Source: an uncultured Prevotellaceae bacterium
Lineage (GTDB): Bacteria; Bacteroidota; Bacteroidia; Bacteroidales; Muribaculaceae
NCBI GenBank assembly: GCA_946409635.1
Contig: CAMJXD010000010.1
Coordinates: forward strand, 1-47,724
Length of the DNA: 47,724 bases
Direction of reading: 5' to 3'
The position numbers were made by a program, and so were the translations under genes. Positions 41,806 to 47,724 of the stretch are shown here, piece by piece (within the stretch, counting starts at the first letter, position 1; each line of letters starts with the position of its first letter). The notes beneath the pieces were generated by a model. The model was not told where the DNA came from. It did not search any database and saw only the letters and a program-made list of their open reading frames with translations.

Positions 41806-44640
41806 ATGAAGAAGTTTTTTTTGATTTTGATGGCGGTGCTGTTCTGTGGCATGGCGGCCATGGCAGTGCCAGCCAAGCCGGGTTGGCACCAGATTACCCA
41901 AAGTGACGGTTCCACATTGACAGTCCAGGCTGTGGGCAATGCCTTCAACCATGCGCTGGTCACTACCGACGGGTTGACTGTTGCACGGGGCAGTGACGGT
42001 GACTTCTACTACATGTCGTCGGTGACGGGATTGTCGGGCGTTCGTGCCCATGATGCCAGCGAGCGCAGTGCCAGCGAGGCATCCTATGTGGCCATCCAGC
42101 GCGATGCGTTACAGATGGCGGTAAAGGACCGCAGGCCGGTGAAGCGTCAGGACAAATTTGCGGTTGGCGGCAGCAATGCCGACTCGTGGGTTCCTGCCAA
42201 CGGCTCCCGTCGCATTCCCATCATCCTGGTGGAATTTCAGGATAAGAAGTTCAGTAACACGCGTGAGGAAATCATTGAGTCGATGCTCACAGGCAGTGAG
42301 AGCGTTGGGCAGTACTTCCGTGACCAGTCCAATGGGTTGTATGAGCCCGAATTTGAGGTGTTCGGCATCTACACGTTGTCTCAGAACCGTCAGTACTACG
42401 GCGGTAACAGCGGTGGCAGCGACAAGGGGCTGGGTTCGATGGTTACCGAGGCTTGCCAGAAGGCATCGGCCGCGGGCGTGTCGTTTGGTCCCTATGACAC
42501 CAACGGTGATGACTATTGTGATGTGGTCATTGTCATCTATGCCGGCGTGGGCGAGGCTCAGGCTTCATGGAACCATCCCGAAGCCATCTGGCCCTGCAAT
42601 TGGGACCTGAATTCGGCCGCCTACTATAACACCGGCGGTAATGGCGAGTTCCGCCCAGCCATCAACGATCCGCTGGTCAATAACTTTGCCGTGTTCAACG
42701 AGCTGCATGGCAGCGACGACAATGGCAAGACCATCGACGGCATCGGCACGTTTGCCCACGAGTTTGGCCATTGCCTGGGCTTGCCCGACTTCTATGACAC
42801 GGGCAACGGCAACCACATCGGCATGGCCGACTGGGACATCATGTGCATGGGCTGCTACAATAACGACGGCTTCACGCCGCCGGGCTACTCGGCCTATGAG
42901 AAGGTATTCATGGGGTGGATAGAGTATGTGGAGCCACGTCCAGGCACCTATTATACCTTGCCCGTGTTTAACCAGAAGAATGCTGCCACCGACAAGGCGC
43001 TGTGTGTCAAGAGCGACCTGAACGAGAATGAGTTCTTCATCTTTGAGAACCGCCGTCGACAGGGTTGGGACCGATACATGCCGGGCAATGGCATCATGGT
43101 GACCCATGTGACCTATAATGCCGACCGCTGGAGCCAGAACACGCCCAACAACGAGGACATCCAGCTCATGACGATTGTTCCGGCTGACAATAGCCTGTCA
43201 TACAACACTGAGAGTACCGACTTGTGGCCGCAGCAGAACAAGACCGAGTTGACTGACAACAGCACCCCGGCCACCAGGCTCTACATGACTGCCAACGGCA
43301 ACATCACGGGCAACGCCGGCTATCTGGGCAAACCCGTGACCGAGATGGTCATCAACGGCGACGGAACGGCCAGTTTCTGGTATATGAAGGGGGCTGCTGT
43401 CGATCCAGTGATATCGGTTTCACCCACCGAGCTCGACTTTGGCGCTGTGATGATGAACGACAGCAAGTCGCTCACGTTTAAAGTGATGGGCCAGGCGTTG
43501 ACCGGCGATGTGAACGTGGCGCTCAATGATGTCGACGGAGTATTCAGCATCAATTCCACGGTCATCAGTGCTGCCGATGCGGCCAATGACCCGATGGTGA
43601 CCGTCACCTTCAGTCCCGATGCTATCAGGGACTATGGGGCGACAATCACCCTAAGCAGCGACGGTGCCCAGGATGTCATCGTCAACCTCACTGGGCGCGG
43701 ACTCATCGAGAGCTACACCCCCGTGATGCTTCCGGCCGACGAGGCAGCCATCAACTTGACCAAGTTCCGTGCCGACTGGACCGATGCCACACCCGAGCAG
43801 AATGTGTCCAGCTACACGCTGGAGGTCAATCTCAAGCCCAATGTAGCATTGCTGGAAACTGCCGACTTCAGCACCATGCCCGATGTTCTGGACGGAGAGT
43901 ATCTGAAAGACATCTCGACTGAATACGAACAGTATCTGCCGGCAGGATGGTATGGCTCGAGCTATCTGGCTTCCTACGGCGGTGGCCTGATTCTGGCCTA
44001 TGAGGCCATCTTGAGGACGCCGGCCTATAACCTTAAGGGATATGACAAGGTGACTGTTGTGGTCAATGGAGCAACCTACGGTGGTACCAGCAGCACGATG
44101 CGCGTGTCGACCAGCCAGGGTGCCCAGGAATTGACCTTGGGCGACAGCTTTACCGACTATGTCGTCGTGCTTGACTGTGCCGACGATGATGCTGTGACGA
44201 TAGCCGATGTAGAGAGTTTTGTATACGTCAAGCAAGTACAGGTCTATGCCGGCGACCTCACCACAGTATCGCGGGCCGATGTACCCGATGACAGCACTTA
44301 CCGTTTCATCACCGGCATCACCGACAAGCACTTTACGGTGACTGGTCTGCAGGCCGAAGGCACATTCCAGTATAAGGTAAAGACCGTGTACAGCGACGGC
44401 AGCGAGAGTGCCTGGAGCAATGTCGAGGAGGTGACCCTGCATGCAGGCAGTCATGGATTTGAAGTCGGCGACGTGAACCACGACGGTAAAGTCAACATCA
44501 CCGATGTGACCTTGATGATTACCGCAGTGACCAGTAACCAAGGCGGCATTTGTCCCATCTGTTCCGACTTCAATGGCGACGGCAACTACAACATCAGCGA
44601 TGTCATAGATATCATCAACTTCATCGTCAATGGCCGATAG
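41806..44640 (+). CDS. Secreted M6-family metalloprotease with ASH-like, Fn3-like and dockerin-like modules
   Basis: The 944-residue protein begins with a signal peptide (MKKFFLILMAVLFCGMAAMA) and a propeptide-like region (VPAKPGWHQITQSDGSTLTV, TTDGLTVARGSDGDFYY). The M6 catalytic domain (about 135-530) has the zinc motif HEFGHCLGLPD with His318, Glu319, His322 and Asp328, and the downstream Met-turn-like WDIMCMG. Then come an ASH/HYDIN-like beta-sandwich (VISVSPTELDFGAVMMNDSK), a region of uncertain fold, and an Fn3-like module (KHFTVTGLQAEGTFQYKVKT). The end is a dockerin-like pair of calcium loops, DVNHDGKVNITD and DFNGDGNYNISD, with CPIC between them. It is a likely exported or surface endopeptidase. 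A shorter paralogue follows. Confidence 0.92.
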   Translation: MKKFFLILMAVLFCGMAAMAVPAKPGWHQITQSDGSTLTVQAVGNAFNHALVTTDGLTVARGSDGDFYYMSSVTGLSGVRAHDASERSASEASYVAIQRDALQMAVKDRRPVKRQDKFAVGGSNADSWVPANGSRRIPIILVEFQDKKFSNTREEIIESMLTGSESVGQYFRDQSNGLYEPEFEVFGIYTLSQNRQYYGGNSGGSDKGLGSMVTEACQKASAAGVSFGPYDTNGDDYCDVVIVIYAGVGEAQASWNHPEAIWPCNWDLNSAAYYNTGGNGEFRPAINDPLVNNFAVFNELHGSDDNGKTIDGIGTFAHEFGHCLGLPDFYDTGNGNHIGMADWDIMCMGCYNNDGFTPPGYSAYEKVFMGWIEYVEPRPGTYYTLPVFNQKNAATDKALCVKSDLNENEFFIFENRRRQGWDRYMPGNGIMVTHVTYNADRWSQNTPNNEDIQLMTIVPADNSLSYNTESTDLWPQQNKTELTDNSTPATRLYMTANGNITGNAGYLGKPVTEMVINGDGTASFWYMKGAAVDPVISVSPTELDFGAVMMNDSKSLTFKVMGQALTGDVNVALNDVDGVFSINSTVISAADAANDPMVTVTFSPDAIRDYGATITLSSDGAQDVIVNLTGRGLIESYTPVMLPADEAAINLTKFRADWTDATPEQNVSSYTLEVNLKPNVALLETADFSTMPDVLDGEYLKDISTEYEQYLPAGWYGSSYLASYGGGLILAYEAILRTPAYNLKGYDKVTVVVNGATYGGTSSTMRVSTSQGAQELTLGDSFTDYVVVLDCADDDAVTIADVESFVYVKQVQVYAGDLTTVSRADVPDDSTYRFITGITDKHFTVTGLQAEGTFQYKVKTVYSDGSESAWSNVEEVTLHAGSHGFEVGDVNHDGKVNITDVTLMITAVTSNQGGICPICSDFNGDGNYNISDVIDIINFIVNGR

Positions 44641-44675
44641 CTGACCACATCAAGTTATAGCCGATGATACCATTC

Positions 44676-44711
44676 GATGCGGCAGGGTTGATAATCACAC
44701 CCTGTCGCATC
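44676..44711 (+). terminator. Hairpin terminator after first M6 protease
   Basis: GATGCGGCAGGGT (44676-44688) pairs with ACCCTGTCGCATC (44699-44711) with one G-U, 36 nt after the stop codon. Only a short T-run (TTTTA at 44716) follows. Confidence 0.6.
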
Positions 44712-44810
44712 CATGTTTTAAAGAACTGGACAGCCCCTCCCGGAACCCTCTTGATAAAGGTAGTGTGTGCCAAAATGAAGACCAAATTATGCAAGATAGC
44801 TCCTTAACTT

Positions 44811-44842
44811 CTTGTGATGTCTGATAATTATGCTTAATTTTG
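44811..44842 (+). promoter_or_regulatory. Promoter for second M6 protease
   Basis: TAATTTTG (44835-44842) is an exact TAnnTTTG box; CTTG (44811-44814) lies 20 nt upstream as a three-of-four -33 box. The leader would be about 100 nt. The gap 44641-44947 thus holds a terminator then a promoter, so the two protease genes are probably transcribed separately. Confidence 0.45.
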
Positions 44843-44947
44843 CCACGTTTTTATTGCTTACCGTGACCTTGTAATGTTGAGGCCGGGGCATCGTTTTTTT
44901 TATTGAAGTTATCATTTAATCATTCAATATCATTAATTCAACAAAAG

Positions 44948-46720
44948 ATGAAAAGAAATCTTCTGCTGTGTGCATTGCTGTGCTGCTGTGTAGCAGCTAT
45001 CGCTGTTCCTGCAAAACCGGGTTGGCACACAATCGCCCAGAGTGACGGCACTGTCCTGAAAGTACAGGCCCGAGGTAACGCCTTCAACAATGCAATCTTT
45101 ACGACCGACGGACTGACAGTGGCCCGCGGCGTTGACGGTGACTACTACTACACCTCATCGGTGACTGGCCTGACGGCTATGAGAGCTCATGAACCCAGTA
45201 ACCGCAGTGCGATGGAGAATGCCTTTGTCAAGGCTCAGCGCAGCATGCTGGCGATGCCGGTCAAGTCCTACAAGCTGCCGGCGGCTGCAGGAAAGCTAAA
45301 TGCCACGGGCAGCAATGCTACGGCCGATGTGCCTGCGACAGGCGAGCGCCGCATTCCCATCATTCTGGTGGAATTTCAGGACAAGAAGTTCAACAACACC
45401 CGGGAGAAGATTATCGAGTCGATGCTCACCGGCAGCGAGAGTGTGGAGAAATACTTCCACGACCAGTCCAACGGCTTGTATAAGCCCAAGTTTGACGTCT
45501 ATGGCATCTATACTTTGAAGGAAAACCGCGAGTACTACGGCGGCCACAACGGGACGACCAAGGACAAGGGCATCGGCTGGATGGTGACCGAGGCCTGTGA
45601 AATGGCTGCTGCCGACAGCGTGTCGTTCAAGCCCTATGACACCAACAGCGACTACTACTGTGACGTGGTCATCGTCATCTATGCCGGCGTGGGCGAGGCC
45701 CAGGCCGCTACCTATCACCCCGAGGCCATCTGGCCCTGCAACTGGACCCTTGATGCAGCCAAGTACTACAACCGCGGCGGCAACGGCTCTTTCCAGCCCG
45801 GTCCTGGTGACCCCTATGTCAACCACTTTGCCGTGTTCAACGAGCTGCATGGCAGCAATGACAATGGCAAGACCATTGACGGCATCGGCACCTTCTGCCA
45901 CGAGTTTGGACATTGCCTGGGCCTGCCTGACATGTATGACACGGGTAACAACGACAACTACGGCATGGGCAACTGGGACATCATGTGCCTGGGCTGCTAT
46001 TGCAACGATGGCTACACCCCGGTGGGCTATTCGGCCTACGAGAAAGCGTTCATGGGTTGGGTGGAATATATCAAGCCTGTGCCCGACACCTACTATACAT
46101 TGCCCGTCTGGAACAAGGGCAACATCGATACCGACAAGGCCGTGCAGATTGTGAGCGACGTGAACAAGAACGAGTATTTCATCCTCGAGAACCGTCAGCG
46201 CCAGGGATGGGACCGCTATCTGCCTGGTACGGGAATTCTGGTGACCCACATCACCTATAGTGCCAACCAGTGGCAGAACAACAAGCCCAACAATGAGAAA
46301 ATCCAACTGATTACCATATTGCCGGCCGACAACAAACTGTCTAACTACAGCGAGAGTGGTGACACGTGGCCCAACGGCAGCAAGGTCAACCTGACTGATG
46401 AGTCAACGCCGTCGACCAAGCTGAACATGACCTCCTATGGTGACATCACGGGCAATGCTGGCTACCTGGGCAAGCCCGTGACCCAGATGATGATTAATCA
46501 TGACAAGACCGCCAGCTTCTGGTACATGAAGAGAGTGCATACTCCTGGCGACGTGAACCACGACGGCAGCGTCAACATCACCGATTGTACCACAATGGTC
46601 AATGGCCTGTCAAATATTGATGAAGAAATGTGCAGCGTGTGCAACGATGTAAATGGTGATAAATCATTCAATATCAGCGACGTCATTGAATTAATCATCA
46701 CGCTGAGCAACGCCAGGTAG
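44948..46720 (+). CDS. Secreted M6-family metalloprotease with dockerin-like C-terminus (short paralogue)
   Basis: The start is the ATG before KRNLLLCALLCCCVAAIA, a signal peptide; the upstream frame from 44903 is rejected. The 590 residues align with the first gene through the propeptide (VPAKPGWHTIAQSDGT) and catalytic domain, with HEFGHCLGLPD again at residues 318-328 and WDIMCLG after it. The shared sequence NAGYLGKPVTQMMI and ASFWYMK marks the end of the M6 domain. Directly after it comes the dockerin-like segment DVNHDGSVNITD, then CSVC, then DVNGDKSFNISD. The ~345-residue middle block of the first paralogue is absent. It is probably a tandem duplication followed by module gain or loss. 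Confidence 0.92.
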   Translation: MKRNLLLCALLCCCVAAIAVPAKPGWHTIAQSDGTVLKVQARGNAFNNAIFTTDGLTVARGVDGDYYYTSSVTGLTAMRAHEPSNRSAMENAFVKAQRSMLAMPVKSYKLPAAAGKLNATGSNATADVPATGERRIPIILVEFQDKKFNNTREKIIESMLTGSESVEKYFHDQSNGLYKPKFDVYGIYTLKENREYYGGHNGTTKDKGIGWMVTEACEMAAADSVSFKPYDTNSDYYCDVVIVIYAGVGEAQAATYHPEAIWPCNWTLDAAKYYNRGGNGSFQPGPGDPYVNHFAVFNELHGSNDNGKTIDGIGTFCHEFGHCLGLPDMYDTGNNDNYGMGNWDIMCLGCYCNDGYTPVGYSAYEKAFMGWVEYIKPVPDTYYTLPVWNKGNIDTDKAVQIVSDVNKNEYFILENRQRQGWDRYLPGTGILVTHITYSANQWQNNKPNNEKIQLITILPADNKLSNYSESGDTWPNGSKVNLTDESTPSTKLNMTSYGDITGNAGYLGKPVTQMMINHDKTASFWYMKRVHTPGDVNHDGSVNITDCTTMVNGLSNIDEEMCSVCNDVNGDKSFNISDVIELIITLSNAR

Positions 46721-46748
46721 TGCCTCAAGACATCAGGTAACTTGTAAA

Positions 46749-46786
46749 GCGGCTGTGACAGCTCCCGAAATCGGAGTCACAGCCGC
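46749..46786. terminator. Hairpin terminator between convergent genes
   Basis: GCGGCTGTGA (46749-46758) pairs perfectly with TCACAGCCGC (46777-46786), with an inner CTCC/GGAG stem. It lies between the second protease (ends 46720) and the MATE gene (ends 46826). CCCTTTA follows on the plus strand and CTTTACA on the minus strand. Confidence 0.7.
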
Positions 46787-46825
46787 CCTTTATATCATTA
46801 GCGTAGTATTTGGGCCGGATTTTCT

Positions 46826-47724
46826 TCAGGATTGCAGCACGCCTCGCTTGATATAGCTGCCGTACAGGATGGTCTGGATGATGCCGCGCAGTGCCAGGAA
46901 GCTCAGGTAAGCAATCCACAGGCGATTGTTGGCCCAGTCCTGTGGCGTGAGCCAGTAGATGACAAAAAACAGCGACCAGGCGATGCTGGCACTGATGAGC
47001 ATGCCCATCGAGCGGGTGAGGCTGATGAACACGCCGTCCCACACAAAAGCCGCCATGCCGGCAGCGGGTATCAACGCGCACCACAGGCGGTAGTCCATGG
47101 CTGCCTCGATGACGCTCTGCTCGTTGGTGAGCAGCCAGAAGGCCAGCCGCGGAAACGAGTAGATCATCGTGAACACAGCAGCCACGCCGGCTCCCCAGAG
47201 GAAGAGCAGCCTGATGCAACGCCTCATGCGAGGCATGTCGCCCATGCCATAATACTTGCCGACGACGGCCTCGCCAGCAAATGCGATGCCGTCCATAAAG
47301 TGGCTGTAGAGCGTGAACAGCTGCAATATCAGGGCGTTGACAGCAAGGATGAGGTCACCGCTGCGGGCTCCGATCGAGACAAACGCCAGGCTGACCGTCA
47401 TCAACAAGAAACTGCGCACAAAGATATCGCGGCTCACCCTGAAGTACCGTCCTGCGCCCTTGAATCGCCACACGCGGCGCCAGTCAATCATGCCGTTGAG
47501 CTGCGGGAACTTGTGCTGCACCGTCAAGGCGGCATACAGCAGCCCGAGCCACTCGCCTGCCAGCGTGCCCACGGCAATGCCGACAAATCCCATTCCCAGC
47601 AGATAGACGCAGATGAGGCTGGCCACGATGTTGAAGACGTTGGTCATGATAGAGATCCACATCGCGCTTTGGGAGTCCTGCATGCCCAGCAGCCACCCCT
47701 TGAAGGCCATCATCACCAGCACGG
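46826..47724 (-). CDS. MATE-family efflux transporter, C-terminal part
   Basis: The gene runs off the right edge; about 299 C-terminal residues are seen. Repeated hydrophobic segments with short charged loops fit a MATE (multidrug and toxic compound extrusion) protein of the DinF-like branch: MLVMMAFKGWLLGMQDSQSAM, split as KGWLLGMQDSQ and SAMWISIMTNVFNIVASL, then MGFVGIAVGTLAGEWLGLL, LYSHFMDGIAFAGEAVVGKYYG and AFVWDGVFISLTRSMG. The F-M-D-G-I-A-F-A-G-E-A motif and the WDGVFI motif are typical of DinF-type MATE carriers. It would export small molecules against a Na+ or H+ gradient. The substrate is unknown. Confidence 0.9.
   Translation of the reverse strand, partial: VLVMMAFKGWLLGMQDSQSAMWISIMTNVFNIVASLICVYLLGMGFVGIAVGTLAGEWLGLLYAALTVQHKFPQLNGMIDWRRVWRFKGAGRYFRVSRDIFVRSFLLMTVSLAFVSIGARSGDLILAVNALILQLFTLYSHFMDGIAFAGEAVVGKYYGMGDMPRMRRCIRLLFLWGAGVAAVFTMIYSFPRLAFWLLTNEQSVIEAAMDYRLWCALIPAAGMAAFVWDGVFISLTRSMGMLISASIAWSLFFVIYWLTPQDWANNRLWIAYLSFLALRGIIQTILYGSYIKRGVLQS

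Overview
The window is chromosomal DNA from a member of the order Bacteroidales (phylum Bacteroidota). The evidence is three SusC/SusD outer-membrane transporter pairs, lipoprotein signal peptides, genes without Shine-Dalgarno sequences, and repeated use of the Bacteroidota promoter box TAnnTTTG with an upstream TTTG. Dockerin-bearing M6 proteases and a DUF4923-like lipoprotein fit a gut lineage such as Muribaculaceae or Prevotellaceae, but the family is a guess. I see no tRNA, rRNA, CRISPR array, insertion sequence or prophage.

Layout. 1-207: end of a metallo-beta-lactamase-fold hydrolase. 336-13026: two divergent SusC/SusD operons back to back, the right one followed by an accessory lipoprotein. 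13124-16006 (minus): a GT4 glycosyltransferase and an NfeD/SPFH membrane pair. 16481-22234 (plus): housekeeping genes ybeY, mnmG, apt, uvrC, nadK, with two perfect parS sites. 22328-24939: a second glycosyltransferase and two small envelope proteins. 25210-28707: a GH3-family acyl-adenylase followed by an LtaS-like membrane phosphotransferase. 28958-35100 (minus): a third SusC/SusD operon with a lipoprotein. 35610-36140: a TrmH-family methylase. 36616-41737 (plus): nadA, a secreted glutathione peroxidase, leuS, rdgB. 41806-46720: two tandem secreted M6 metalloproteases ending in dockerin-like domains. 46826-end: part of a MATE transporter.

The most unusual feature is that all three SusC proteins continue past the final beta-strand of the barrel into a periplasmic coiled coil of about 55 residues and an OmpA-like peptidoglycan-binding domain of about 112 residues. 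The sequence therefore predicts TonB-dependent SusCD importers tied to the cell wall by their own C-termini. In the divergent pair, the OmpA 3' end, the ~103-nt SusC-SusD spacer and the first nine SusD codons are nearly identical in inverted orientation, although the SusC barrels and SusD proteins belong to different subfamilies. Recombination across this repeat would swap the SusD partners. No glycoside hydrolase accompanies any of the three pairs, so the cargo is unknown.

Two parS sites 1.1 kb apart, and a divergent AT-rich region at 36.2-36.55 kb with several DnaA-box-like 9-mers, suggest the window may lie near the replication origin. dnaA is not present.
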